A DNA stretch of 64,000 nt from assembly GCA_015069695.1 (NCBI GenBank), contig JADCRZ010000023.1, positions 40,643 to 104,642 of the forward strand, in the 5' to 3' direction. The stretch comes from Williamsia sp. (GTDB taxonomy: Bacteria > Bacteroidota > Bacteroidia > Chitinophagales > Chitinophagaceae). Shown here one piece after another: positions 52,491 to 61,229 of the stretch (position 1 is the stretch's first letter; the number at the start of each line of letters is the position of its first letter). A program made the position numbers and the translations under genes. The notes under the pieces were generated by a model. It saw only the letters and a list, made by a program, of their open reading frames with translations, ran no database searches and was not told where the DNA came from.

Positions 52491-52850
52491 ATGAACTGGT
52501 ATCTGGCTAAAATCATATTTCAGATCATTTGCGGCGAAGGCACGCACACCCCTCAATTTGATGAACAGCTCCGGCTGATCCACGCCGGAGATCAAACAGA
52601 AGCATTCCAAAAAGCACAGCAGATCGGCCAGGCCGAAGAAGATGCATTTGAGAATGTGCAACAGCAAATTGTTCAATGGAAGTTTATCAATGTAGCGGAG
52701 CTGTACAAGCTGAACGGCCTGATTGATGGCGCAGAACTTTACTCCCGCATTTATGAAACCGAAGATGCTGATCATTATGTCGGCAACGTGCACAAGAAAG
52801 CAGGGCATATCCAATGCGGGCATACACATCAACTCCTGCAACTGCTGTAA
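52491..52850 (+). CDS. DUF4288 family protein
   Basis: 119 residues with the typical DUF4288 start MNWYLAKIIFQIICGEG and an extended HxxGHI segment toward the end. It is cytoplasmic. DUF4288 has no known function. The gene is 62 bp after the LiaF-like gene and 9 bp before the histidine kinase, which suggests co-transcription with both. His- and Cys-containing GHIQCGHTHQ at the C-terminus might bind metal, but that is only a guess. Confidence 0.75.
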   Translation: MNWYLAKIIFQIICGEGTHTPQFDEQLRLIHAGDQTEAFQKAQQIGQAEEDAFENVQQQIVQWKFINVAELYKLNGLIDGAELYSRIYETEDADHYVGNVHKKAGHIQCGHTHQLLQLL

Positions 52851-52859
52851 ACCATCCTC

Positions 52860-53903
52860 TTGGCGCAGACACTTTTATCTATCAACAAATCCAGGATTAT
52901 TTTTGCAGCCTGGTGGATCGTTTGGTCGGCCCTGCACATCCGGATCCTGTACTGGCTTGATTTTTCTTTCAGCATGGCAGCGGCCGACAGCGTGGTTACC
53001 AATCTTTGCATTGCCGCCTCGTGCATCTTTGTAAGCAGGAACCTGGGATATTATTTACCTGGCGCCAAGCTGTACTGGTATATCCTGGCCCTGAGCACCA
53101 TTCTGAGTTTGATCAATGTGCTGGTTGCCCAATGGGTGCTGTTGCATCTCACAAACGACCTGCCGGGGTACAAGGGCTTTCTCATCAAATCTATCCCTGT
53201 CCGTTTTTGCGTTTCCCTCCTGCTGATCGCCTGCATGGGCATGATCAGCATCGTATACTACACGCTGGGGGAACAAAAAGAGCGGGAGCGGAGAAAGGCA
53301 GAAGTAGAAAAGCTGAGCAAAGACGCCGAACTGCACAAGCTGCGCCACCAGCTGCAACCCCATTTTTTGTTCAACAGCCTCAACTCCATCAGCGCGCTCA
53401 CAGCCATCGATCCGGAAAGGGCCCGGCTGATGATCCAAAACCTGTCGGACTTCCTGCGCGGAACGCTGAGAAAAGATGAGCAGCAATGGATCCAGCTCAC
53501 GGAAGAGCTGCAGTACCTGGAGCTGTATTTGTCTATCGAGAAAGTGCGCTTTGGCCACCGGTTGCATACGGTGATCAGCCGGGATGAAGGGAGCACCCGC
53601 ATGCAGTTGCCCTGTATGCTGCTGCAGCCGATCGTAGAGAATGCCATCCGCTTTGGTGTATACGATACCACCGGTGATGTTGCCATTACCATCGAGGCCA
53701 CATCGCAGGACCAGCAGCTGCTGGTTACCATCTGCAATCCATTTGATCCTGAAACTTCCCGCGCTGCCCAGGGAACAGGATTCGGGTTGCATGCCGTACA
53801 AAGAAGACTGGAACTCTTATTTGGAAGAACCGATCTCTTGTCAACAAAGACACACGAACAGCTATTTATTTGCTCTATAAAAATTCCTCAACCTGTATCA
53901 TGA
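52860..53903 (+). CDS. LytS-type histidine kinase
   Basis: 347 residues from a TTG at 52860 (no ATG fits before the first membrane segment). Four membrane segments (about residues 12-140) are followed by a short coiled coil and a His_kinase-type domain. The phospho-acceptor is His168 in LQPHFLFNSLNS; the ATP-binding N box is LLQPIVENAIRFG, and GTGFGLHAVQRRLELLFG closes it. It overlaps the LytTR regulator by 4 bp (ATGA). The kinase and regulator form a two-component pair, with LiaF-like as a possible negative partner. Confidence 0.93.
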   Translation: MAQTLLSINKSRIIFAAWWIVWSALHIRILYWLDFSFSMAAADSVVTNLCIAASCIFVSRNLGYYLPGAKLYWYILALSTILSLINVLVAQWVLLHLTNDLPGYKGFLIKSIPVRFCVSLLLIACMGMISIVYYTLGEQKERERRKAEVEKLSKDAELHKLRHQLQPHFLFNSLNSISALTAIDPERARLMIQNLSDFLRGTLRKDEQQWIQLTEELQYLELYLSIEKVRFGHRLHTVISRDEGSTRMQLPCMLLQPIVENAIRFGVYDTTGDVAITIEATSQDQQLLVTICNPFDPETSRAAQGTGFGLHAVQRRLELLFGRTDLLSTKTHEQLFICSIKIPQPVS

Positions 53904-54631
53904 AAGCGCTGATCATAGATGACGAACCCCTGGCCCGTTCTATTGTGAAAGAATATCTTTCGGCCTATCCGGCCATCTCTGTTGTGCAGGAATGCGGCGA
54001 TGGCTTTGAAGGCGTGAAAGCCATCATGCAGCACCATCCCGATCTTATTTTCCTGGACATCCAGATGCCCAAGATCAACGGCTTTGAAATGCTGGAGCTG
54101 GTTGACCCGGTACCGGCTGTTATATTTACCACGGCCTATGATGAATACGCCATCCGCGCTTTTGAGACCCATGCGGTCGACTACCTGCTCAAGCCCTTTA
54201 GCCGCGAGCGTTTCAGCAGGGCCATTCAAAAGCTGCAGCCGGAAGAAGGCCCGCAGCAGCAAACTGCTCCCCTGCTTGAAACCGCCAGCCAGTCGCCTGT
54301 GCAAAGCCAGCGCATTGTTGTAAAACTTGCCGGCCGCATCAAGATCATTCCGGTGCAGGAAGTGGCGTACCTGGAAGCAGCCGACGATTTTGTAAAGATC
54401 CATACAGCGGAGGGCGCCTTGTTAAAGAACAAGACCATGAGCCATTTTGAGCAAATCCTGGATCCGCAGCAATTCGTGCGCATCCATCGCTCGTATATCT
54501 TGAACATCCAGCAGATCGGGCGGCTCGAGCAACAGGAAAAAGATTCTTATGCTGCCGTCCTGAAGTCGGGGCTTGTTCTTCCGGTCAGTAAAACCGGTTA
54601 TACAAAGCTGAAGGCCGTATTGGGTATATAG
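53900..54631 (+). CDS. LytTR-family response regulator
   Basis: 243 residues from the ATG at 53900, within the kinase stop (ATGA overlap); an upstream in-frame start 10 codons earlier is in the kinase gene and unlikely. Receiver domain with Asp53 (LIFLDIQMPKIN) and KPF near residue 105; LytTR domain at about 140-240 (VVKLAGRIKIIPVQEVAYLEAADDFVKIHT and FVRIHRSYILNI). It binds tandem sites of about 9 bp separated by one helical turn. Its targets may include the liaF promoter region. It ends 12 bp from the convergent anmK. Confidence 0.95.
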   Translation: MKALIIDDEPLARSIVKEYLSAYPAISVVQECGDGFEGVKAIMQHHPDLIFLDIQMPKINGFEMLELVDPVPAVIFTTAYDEYAIRAFETHAVDYLLKPFSRERFSRAIQKLQPEEGPQQQTAPLLETASQSPVQSQRIVVKLAGRIKIIPVQEVAYLEAADDFVKIHTAEGALLKNKTMSHFEQILDPQQFVRIHRSYILNIQQIGRLEQQEKDSYAAVLKSGLVLPVSKTGYTKLKAVLGI

Positions 54632-54643
54632 ACTGCGGGCACA

Positions 54644-55741
54644 TCAGGCATGCCCCATCCACAAAGCTCCGCCGATGCTGCTGTAACGGGCTCCCGTAAC
54701 CGAAGAAAGCACATTGACTTCTTCGCGCCAGCGAAGCACACCGATCAATCCCATGATAACGGCTTCCTTGTATTGGATCAGATTTTTGTCAGGGATGACC
54801 AGCGTGATGTCCAGACCGCGCAGCATTTGTTGCAGCTCCTGCACCAGGAAGTTGTTCAGGGCGCCGCCGCCGGTAGCAAGCAACCGGCTCTCGCCTGTTT
54901 GCTGGCCGGATGATTGGACTGCCTGCACCGAACGTGCAATCTGTGTACAGATATGTGCCACATAGGTGCGCAGGGCATCTTCAACTGAAAGGTTCCATTT
55001 TGATATAAGCGGATAAACCACCCGGGTTCCAAATTCGTTGGCCAGTGATTTGGGGAAGGGCAATGAGTAATAATCCAGTGAATCAAGTTCCTGCAGGAGT
55101 GCTTCGTGCACCCGGCCTGCTGCGGCCATCCTGCCCTCATCATCATACTCCTTTCCGGCTGTACCTGCCAGCATGTTCAGCACCCTGTTGGCCGGACAAA
55201 CATCAAACGCAACATACTCTTCTCCCTTATTGGCAGAGAGGTTGGCGATGCCGCCCAGGTTGAGCAGCCAGTTGTATTCAGAAAGCAGCCATTTTTCACC
55301 GATGGGTACAATCGGTGCTCCTTGTCCGCCCAGTGCCACATCCATGGCGCGCAGGTCAGAAACAACCGGCAATCCTGTACCGGCGGCCAGGGCTGCGCCA
55401 TCACCCAGCTGGGCCGTCAGGCGGCGAGCCGGATCATGAAAGGCAGTATGGCCGTGGGAGGCAATCAGATCTACCTGGTGGTAGAGTGAATGGGCTTCAA
55501 TAAATCCATTGACCTGTTCAGCCAGGTAATGCCCGAAAGCGGTGTGCAGCACACAATAATCAAATGCAGAGAGAGCAGTTGCCCCGGCCAGCTTGTTTTT
55601 CCATTCGGGTGTATATCCATAACAATCTGCCTGTATAATCTCATAGCTCCACTTGCCGCCTGTTTGCTGGAAATGCGTGTAGGCGATGTCCAGTCCGTCA
55701 AGCGAGCTCCCGCTCATTAGTCCGATTGCTTTGTAGATCAT
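54644..55741 (-). CDS. anmK: Anhydro-N-acetylmuramic acid kinase
   Basis: 365 residues, the usual AnmK length. It phosphorylates and opens 1,6-anhydroMurNAc to MurNAc-6-phosphate in peptidoglycan recycling. N-terminal ATP-binding signature GLMSGSSLDGLDIA, then ASHGHTAFHDPA, DLRAMDVALGGQGAPIVPIGE and GGIANLS; the C-terminal subdomain has ATGGGALNNFLVQEL. All conserved regions of the family are present. It has no operon partner; the plus-strand upp gene starts about 150 bp from its 5' end. Confidence 0.95.
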   Translation of the reverse strand: MIYKAIGLMSGSSLDGLDIAYTHFQQTGGKWSYEIIQADCYGYTPEWKNKLAGATALSAFDYCVLHTAFGHYLAEQVNGFIEAHSLYHQVDLIASHGHTAFHDPARRLTAQLGDGAALAAGTGLPVVSDLRAMDVALGGQGAPIVPIGEKWLLSEYNWLLNLGGIANLSANKGEEYVAFDVCPANRVLNMLAGTAGKEYDDEGRMAAAGRVHEALLQELDSLDYYSLPFPKSLANEFGTRVVYPLISKWNLSVEDALRTYVAHICTQIARSVQAVQSSGQQTGESRLLATGGGALNNFLVQELQQMLRGLDITLVIPDKNLIQYKEAVIMGLIGVLRWREEVNVLSSVTGARYSSIGGALWMGHA

Positions 55742-55889
55742 GTTGATAGCTGCTGGCTGTTAAGTTGCTGCTGTCGAAAACCAGCAGCAGAGATGGTTTC
55801 GCGGGGCAAAATAATCTCTTTTCATCACAATGCGCTGCTAACAGGTGAATGTCGTATTTTAGAGCTTATTTTTCACTAAACAATGCCGG

Positions 55890-56540
55890 ATGGTTATTAA
55901 TCTTAGCAGACAATATTCCCTGTTGAGTGATTGGGTGAGTGAACTCAGAGATGAGAAAATTCAAGTTGACAGGATGCGTTTTCGACGCAACCTGGAACGC
56001 ATCGGGGAGGCCGCTGCTTTGGAGATCAGCAAACACCTGGAGTATGTAGAAAAAGAAATCCAGACCCCGCTGGGCATCTCTGTATGCAATGTGCTGCGTG
56101 AGCAGCCGGTGCTCGCTACCATTCTGCGGGCCGGGTTGCCGCTGCACCAGGGACTGCTCAACTACTTCGACCGGGCAGACAATGCCTTTATCTCTGCTTA
56201 CCGCAAACACAACAAAGACGGCACGTTCGACATCAGCCTGGATTATGTTTCCTGTCCGGAGCTGGAAGGCCGGGTTGTAATTATTTCAGACCCGATGCTG
56301 GCGACCGGTTCTTCCCTGGTCAAAACCATTCAATTCCTGCGCGAGGAAGGTCATCCTTCAGCCATTCACGTAGTAGCTGCGATTGCCTGTACGGTGGGCA
56401 TCGAGTATGTACATCGCAGCGAACCCACCGCGCGCATCTGGTGCGGCGCAGTGGATGATGAGCTAACGGCCAAGGGTTTTATTGTACCCGGGTTAGGAGA
56501 TGCAGGAGACCTTTGCTTTGGCACAAAAGTGCAGATGTAA
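55890..56540 (+). CDS. upp: Uracil phosphoribosyltransferase
   Basis: 216 residues from the ATG at 55890 (an overlapping ATG at 55883 runs into a stop after five codons). It makes UMP from uracil and PRPP. Motifs: NVLREQPVLATILRAGLPLHQG, the PRPP loop VVIISDPMLATGSSLVKTI, and the C-terminal uracil-binding region VPGLGDAGDLCFGTK. The family is typical of Bacteroidetes, slightly longer than E. coli Upp (208). It is followed 63 bp later by porP/sprF on the same strand; not obviously related. A weak TATTTTAG lies 29 nt upstream. Confidence 0.93.
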   Translation: MVINLSRQYSLLSDWVSELRDEKIQVDRMRFRRNLERIGEAAALEISKHLEYVEKEIQTPLGISVCNVLREQPVLATILRAGLPLHQGLLNYFDRADNAFISAYRKHNKDGTFDISLDYVSCPELEGRVVIISDPMLATGSSLVKTIQFLREEGHPSAIHVVAAIACTVGIEYVHRSEPTARIWCGAVDDELTAKGFIVPGLGDAGDLCFGTKVQM

Positions 56541-56603
56541 AAATGGCGGGGGGTTCCTTAAAATGCAGAATCCTTTTTGTATATTAGTTGCTTAAATGGG
56601 GTA

Positions 56604-57614
56604 ATGAGAAGAAAGCTATTTACATTTTTCTGTGCCATGGTTTTTTGTTTCCGGCTGTCTGCACAGGATCCAGGATTTTCCCAGTTTTATTCCTCTCCGC
56701 TCACGCTGAATCCGGCTCTCACAGGCAAGTTTAACGGTACCTTCCGGGCAGCGGGCAATTACCGCGACCAGTGGCCCGCCATCAACAAAGCCTTTATCAC
56801 CTCTACGATTTCGCTGGATGCACCCATTCTGGGCAATCGCTTATCTGACAGGGATACCTGGGGGCTTGGCTTTATGGGCATGACCGACAGAACCGCCAGC
56901 GGGGCGCTGACCAGCAACTATCTCTCGCTTTCAACAGCTTACCACAAAGGATTGGACGAAGAAGGCCTGCATTCTATCGGCGTAGGCTTCCAGGGCACAT
57001 TCGTATCCAAGCGGCTGGATGGCACCCAATTGCATTTTCAGGACGGGCTTCAGCTGGATGGCACCTGGCGCTTGTCTCCCGGCGAGCCGATCAACAGTGA
57101 AGTGGTAGGTGTCAACTTTTTTGACCTGAATGCCGGCATGCTGTACAACGGCTCTACCAACGGCTATAACAATTTTTACCTGGGCACTTCTTTTTATCAT
57201 TTGAACCGTCCGCAGGAAAGTTTCAAGGGTGGTTACTACACGCTCAATACCCGTTTTACCATGCATGCAGGCGGCTATTTCAGGATGGCAGAGAATGCTA
57301 TCCTGCACTTAAGCGGCGTTCACAGCAGCCAGGCAGGAGCCAACGTAACCGTGATCGGAGGAGCAGTAGCCCTGAATGCCAATTATGATGAAGACAATCC
57401 CACCAATTTATACCTTGGTTCCTGGTACCGCTTCGGTGATGCCCTGATACCATATATAGGACTTGAATTTAACAGCCTGCAGATTGGTGCTACGTATGAT
57501 GTAAACGTCTCCAGCCTGAAAACCGCTTCACAAAGCCGCGGAGGCATTGAGATCTCCCTTATTTATATCAGGCGCCGTACGGATGGAAGAAAGATCAATT
57601 GTCCCAAGTTTTAA
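56604..57614 (+). CDS. PorP/SprF-family type IX secretion membrane protein
   Basis: 336 residues from the ATG at 56604 (the open frame begins at a TTG 9 codons earlier). The signal peptide ends near CFRLSAQ, followed by the family start DPGFSQFYSSPLTLNPALTGKFNG. Alternating amphipathic strands to the C-terminus indicate an outer-membrane beta-barrel of the PorP/SprF type, which links T9SS to its surface partners. No neighbouring gld or por genes are present, so it may be a stand-alone paralog with a surface-anchoring role for T9SS cargo such as the two beta-helix proteins. It is convergent with the glycosylase gene, 10 bp apart. Confidence 0.9.
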   Translation: MRRKLFTFFCAMVFCFRLSAQDPGFSQFYSSPLTLNPALTGKFNGTFRAAGNYRDQWPAINKAFITSTISLDAPILGNRLSDRDTWGLGFMGMTDRTASGALTSNYLSLSTAYHKGLDEEGLHSIGVGFQGTFVSKRLDGTQLHFQDGLQLDGTWRLSPGEPINSEVVGVNFFDLNAGMLYNGSTNGYNNFYLGTSFYHLNRPQESFKGGYYTLNTRFTMHAGGYFRMAENAILHLSGVHSSQAGANVTVIGGAVALNANYDEDNPTNLYLGSWYRFGDALIPYIGLEFNSLQIGATYDVNVSSLKTASQSRGGIEISLIYIRRRTDGRKINCPKF

Positions 57615-57624
57615 TTATTTGTTG

Positions 57625-58260
57625 TCAACCTTCGTCAACAGGCTTTTTCTTTCCTCCTATCTTTTTACCGCTTACAAACGGATTGTCCTTTACATAAAAC
57701 CGGTAGTCCAGCAGGGCGTCTTCTCCTGCATAATCCACCCCGATGCGCGGCGACTTTATGATGTCGGAGGAGGGATAGCGAAAGCCGTCGTCAGCGATCC
57801 AGATCGTGTCATCGTTCAGCGAAAATCCGGTATGCTGCTTGTAAATGCCGAGTGCCCTTGACACATTGCCCGGCCCGCGGCCAACGGATGCATCAAACTT
57901 TTCCTTGTTCATCCGCTCTATCATGATTTCTTTTCCCTGTACCGGTTCAATGCCGCGCACCAGCACAGCATGCGGAACACCGGCTGTATTGGTAACCACA
58001 TTGAACAGGTGGTGGATGCCATAACAGAGAAACACATACGCTGTACCTCCTGCCCCAAACATAACATTGGTGCGCTGGGTATTCCTGCCTCCATATGCAT
58101 GCGAAGCCCGGTCGATGATGCCGTTGTAAGCTTCGGTTTCTACAATGCGCCCGCTGGTCAGTTCCCCGTCGAAGGAGGTGACCAGCAATTTTCCCAATAG
58201 TTCTTCAGCGATAGCCAGTACATTTGTCCGCTGATAAAATTCAGGTGGTAGTTTTTTCAT
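57625..58260 (-). CDS. DNA-3-methyladenine glycosylase (AAG/MPG type)
   Basis: 211 residues. It excises alkylated purines such as 3-methyladenine in base excision repair. The fold is the MPG type: ELLGKLLVTSF, VETEAYNGIIDRASHAYGG (catalytic Glu-type region), RTNVMFGAGGTAYVFLCYG, and VLVRGIEPVQG. The C-terminus GGKKKPVDEG is lysine-rich and may bind DNA. Length is that of the bacterial family, so it is complete. It is convergent with porP/sprF and divergent from the EI24 gene. Confidence 0.92.
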   Translation of the reverse strand: MKKLPPEFYQRTNVLAIAEELLGKLLVTSFDGELTSGRIVETEAYNGIIDRASHAYGGRNTQRTNVMFGAGGTAYVFLCYGIHHLFNVVTNTAGVPHAVLVRGIEPVQGKEIMIERMNKEKFDASVGRGPGNVSRALGIYKQHTGFSLNDDTIWIADDGFRYPSSDIIKSPRIGVDYAGEDALLDYRFYVKDNPFVSGKKIGGKKKPVDEG

Positions 58261-58304
58261 ATGTAGTCTAGATCATACATTTACTTACTAAAATTACGTG
58301 CCCT

Positions 58305-59066
58305 TTGCTGAAAGAGATCATCATAGCCATCGAAGCTTATTTCAGGGCGCACCGTTTTATCAGGAAACACCGCTTGTGGAAATGGATCATTTTGCCGGGG
58401 ATCTTGTATGCCCTGCTGTTTTGTGCGGGCATGTTTCTTTTTATCAAATCATCCAACAAAGCTGTTTTGTATCTAAGCAGCCTGATCAATTTGCCCAACT
58501 GGCTGCAGCAGCAAAAGAATGACTTTCTGAGTTTTTTATTTGTGATGGGCGGCTTTACCATGCAGCTGGTGCTCCTGCTTTTTTATTTTTCCCTTTTTAA
58601 ATATGGTTTTCTCATTATCGGCTCTCCGCTTTTTGCCTACCTGAGTGAAAAAACACAAGCCATCCTGGGCGGTGGAGATGCTGCGGACACTTCTACCCAG
58701 TTGTCCAAAGTGGTGGGCAGAAGTACCGTCACAGCGCTCAGAAATGCGCTCTGGCAAACTGTGTATATTCTATCGCTGCTCATCCTTTCCCTGATTCCGC
58801 TGGTGGGTTGGATCATACCGGTTTTTATGCTGGTCATTGAGTGCTATTATTACGGCTTTTCCATGCTGGACTACAGTTGTGCCCGGCACGGGCTTTCGCC
58901 TGCGCAAAGTGCCCCGTATATAAACAAACACCGCGGACTCGCCATTGGCAACGGGTTGCTCTTTTACTGCATGCACCTGGTGCCTGTTGTAGGGTGGGTG
59001 CTGGCGCCGGCCTATGCGATGGTGGCAGCAGCGGTCAGTCTTTATAACCAACAAAAAGAATTGTAA
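58305..59066 (+). CDS. EI24 domain membrane protein
   Basis: 253 residues from a TTG at 58305. Four to five hydrophobic segments at about residues 27-50, 75-100, 145-180 and 212-240, in the layout of EI24/CysZ-like proteins, with VGWIIPVFMLVIECYYYGFSMLDYS typical. CysZ members conduct sulfate, but the Bacteroidetes group has no tested function. The following methyltransferase gene starts within its stop codon (TAATG), so the two are coupled. No other start is convincing. Confidence 0.85.
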   Translation: MLKEIIIAIEAYFRAHRFIRKHRLWKWIILPGILYALLFCAGMFLFIKSSNKAVLYLSSLINLPNWLQQQKNDFLSFLFVMGGFTMQLVLLLFYFSLFKYGFLIIGSPLFAYLSEKTQAILGGGDAADTSTQLSKVVGRSTVTALRNALWQTVYILSLLILSLIPLVGWIIPVFMLVIECYYYGFSMLDYSCARHGLSPAQSAPYINKHRGLAIGNGLLFYCMHLVPVVGWVLAPAYAMVAAAVSLYNQQKEL

Positions 59067-59806
59067 TGGCAAGTGCAGCACTCGGACGGGTATACCTGCT
59101 TCCTGCTTACCTGGATGAAGAAGCCCTTTTATCAATTCCTGCCTATGTACTGGACGGCGTAAAGGGCTGCCAGGCTTTTTTTGTAGAGAACGAACGCAGC
59201 GCGCGGCGTTATCTGAAGCTTTTGTGGAAGGAAATAAACATCGATTCCTATGAATGGCATGCCATTCACAAAGCGGAAGAAGAAGTAAAGGAGACATTTA
59301 AAAAGCTGCTTCAAAGAGGCATGACGATCGGCATCATCAGCGAAGCAGGTTGCCCCGGGGTAGCTGATCCCGGGCAATTGCTGGTAGCTACTGCGCAGGA
59401 AATGGGAGCCCAGGTAAAACCGTTTGTAGGCCCGAGTTCGCTCCTGCTGGCACTGATGGCCAGCGGCATGAACGGGCAGCAGTTCCGCTTTAACGGTTAC
59501 CTGCCCATCGACACAGCAGAAAGAATTAAAACGCTCAAAGAAATAGAAACCGAATCGCAGCGGAAAAACTGCACGCAGCTTTTTATCGAAACGCCTTACC
59601 GCAACAACCAGTTGCTTGAAACCATCTGCAAAACCTGCCAGCCTTCTACCCGCCTCTGCATCGCCGTTGACATTACCGGCAGCCAGGAAACCATTCAAAC
59701 CAAAACCATTGCCCAATGGAAAACGGCCGGTTTACCGGACATCCACAAACGCCCGGCGATTTTCTTACTGCATGCGGCGAAATTGTTTCTAAAGATGGGG
59801 ATGTGA
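59066..59806 (+). CDS. RsmI-like tetrapyrrole-methylase-family protein
   Basis: 246 residues. The tetrapyrrole (SAM-dependent) methylase fold of RsmI is recognisable: GRVYLLPAYLDEEALL, VENERSARRYL, GIISEAGCPGVADPG, VKPFVGPSSLLLALMASGM, and LFIETPYRNNQLLE. RsmI methylates C1402 of 16S rRNA at the 2'-O position. This short Bacteroidetes form is usually annotated only as a SAM-dependent methyltransferase, and its C-terminal RsmI domain is missing, so the substrate is uncertain. It shares its first nucleotide with the stop of the EI24 gene, implying translational coupling. Confidence 0.85.
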   Translation: MASAALGRVYLLPAYLDEEALLSIPAYVLDGVKGCQAFFVENERSARRYLKLLWKEINIDSYEWHAIHKAEEEVKETFKKLLQRGMTIGIISEAGCPGVADPGQLLVATAQEMGAQVKPFVGPSSLLLALMASGMNGQQFRFNGYLPIDTAERIKTLKEIETESQRKNCTQLFIETPYRNNQLLETICKTCQPSTRLCIAVDITGSQETIQTKTIAQWKTAGLPDIHKRPAIFLLHAAKLFLKMGM

Positions 59807-59866
59807 GGGAAAGTCCAATTACATGAGCATGGAGAGAATGCAGCCTTCTGCCATAGCATCGTATCC

Positions 59867-59878
59867 CCTCCCGGGAGG
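59867..59878. repeat. Perfect 12-bp palindrome in intergenic region
   Basis: CCTCCCGGGAGG, followed by AGTAGGGGCGGG. The gap 59807-59972 has no gene; this GC-rich stretch has the style of REP-like or dispersed Bacteroidetes intergenic elements, but only one copy is seen here. Confidence 0.3.
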
Positions 59879-59972
59879 AGTAGGGGCGGGTTCAAGACTT
59901 GATGTGTTTGATATAAGCACACTTATCCGCTGTGTCACCTGGCGGTTCGAGCCCATTTAAATCCTTGCGATC

Positions 59973-60710
59973 TTATTTCAATCTATACCCCACCCCAAGC
60001 CGCAAGAAGTTGGTGAAGGCTTCCCTGTTATAATAGGCATGGTTGTCTATGAGCTGGAAGTTTGTGAGACCCAACGAATAACCTGCTATCACGCCGATGC
60101 GGTTGTAATAGGCATTTATTTGCAGTCTGGGCCTGACGTCCAGGTCCGGATGTCTTTTGTTGTATTTGACACCGCCATAGTCGGAAGAATTGCGGAGGGC
60201 ATACCTGGAAATATCCTGCACTTTTGTGCATACCGCCAGATCAACACCTGCAGTCAGATCCAATGTGATCTTTCCTGCATTCCATCTTTGTCCCACATAA
60301 GGACTGATGTTCAGAAAAGACGTTGCGGTGGTTTCGTGCCCTTTTACCAATTCCACACTATGGCCCGGCAAACAGAAGTTGCATGTTACGGTATCTACCC
60401 GCGTCCGGCTTTTCAGCTCTTCCCATCCGATCTCCAGTCCGAACAGGTGATTTTGCTTTGTGACCCTTTGCGCTTGTAAGCTCACGGAGTAAGAAAAGGC
60501 CGGCGTTTTGCCAAAAGTTTCATCCGTCCAGTACATGGGCGCATCACCCGTGTGTATCACAGAGGTGGAGGCTGCATCGCTGCCGCGGAAGAAAAACAGT
60601 CCGCTGTATGCATTGACCTTTATCTCTGTTTTCTGACTGTAAGAAGATTGCCCAGCAGAAAGGATGGCAATGGATAGCATCAGTATTCTGCAAAAACCGG
60701 AAAAATTCAT
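59973..60710 (-). CDS. Predicted outer-membrane beta-barrel protein
   Basis: 245 residues from the ATG at 60710 (MNFSGFCRILMLSIAILSAGQ, signal peptide ending near SSYSQ); the open frame runs 11 codons further upstream. Alternating hydrophobic strands with aromatic ends (FSYSVSLQAQRV, HLFGLEIGWEEL, TLDLTAGVDLAV) and the last strand FLRLGVGYRLK ending in an aromatic-rich turn point to an outer-membrane beta-barrel of the PorT/OmpW-like general type. A short Cys-containing loop CNFCLPGHSVE lies mid-protein. Not recognised beyond fold class. Confidence 0.7.
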   Translation of the reverse strand: MNFSGFCRILMLSIAILSAGQSSYSQKTEIKVNAYSGLFFFRGSDAASTSVIHTGDAPMYWTDETFGKTPAFSYSVSLQAQRVTKQNHLFGLEIGWEELKSRTRVDTVTCNFCLPGHSVELVKGHETTATSFLNISPYVGQRWNAGKITLDLTAGVDLAVCTKVQDISRYALRNSSDYGGVKYNKRHPDLDVRPRLQINAYYNRIGVIAGYSLGLTNFQLIDNHAYYNREAFTNFLRLGVGYRLK

Positions 60711-60800
60711 ACGCTTCTTTTTTGCACTGACAAGCAACACCACTGATTCGTTGCAGTAATTACAAGCAGCATACAGAACTTTCCATCCTGTTCTGAAGAC

Positions 60801-61175
60801 TTATCTTATTTCCTTCATCGAAAGGATACTGTCTACAACAAACACAGAATATCCTCTCCAGGGCAGCTTACCATAATATTCCTTGTAATGAAGCACAAAT
60901 TCTTTTCCGCTGTTGACCATGAGTTTTTGCGCAATGTCTTCTCTCTGTACAGAGAACTCGAACTCGTATGACTGGATAGAGCCCGGCTGCCGGCTCCTGA
61001 TGCCTGATTGAATCAGTTTGCCCTCGTAGGTTTTGAAGATGTATCCTTTTTTTACCACGTAGTTTAACTCACCGGATTTTACGCCCTCCCCAAAAGGGAT
61101 GTAAAACCGCCAGACAAAGAAAACAGCCGCTATAAGTACAATGATGGTAACGGTCAGTACAAGAAATCTTCTCAT
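60801..61175 (-). CDS. Small single-pass membrane protein
   Basis: 124 residues. An N-terminal membrane segment (LVLTVTIIVLIAAVFFVW, about residues 6-23) is followed by a soluble domain with FGEGVKSGELNYVVKKGYIFKTYEGKL and EFVLHYKEYYGKLPWRGYS. Proteins like this are common in Bacteroidetes and have been mislabelled 6-phosphogluconate dehydrogenase, though they have no such enzyme domain. The function is unknown; a periplasmic or membrane role is likely. It lies between the beta-barrel and M28 peptidase genes, all on the same strand. Confidence 0.75.
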   Translation of the reverse strand: MRRFLVLTVTIIVLIAAVFFVWRFYIPFGEGVKSGELNYVVKKGYIFKTYEGKLIQSGIRSRQPGSIQSYEFEFSVQREDIAQKLMVNSGKEFVLHYKEYYGKLPWRGYSVFVVDSILSMKEIR

Positions 61176-61229
61176 AAAAATGTTATTTATCGGTGTTTTG
61201 CATATTGCATGCCTGCCCCCTTGTCTTCG

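Noticed and set aside
59940..59965. GCGGTTCGAGCCC resembles a tRNA T-arm
   Set aside because: No cloverleaf, no anticodon stem and no acceptor pairing could be built upstream.
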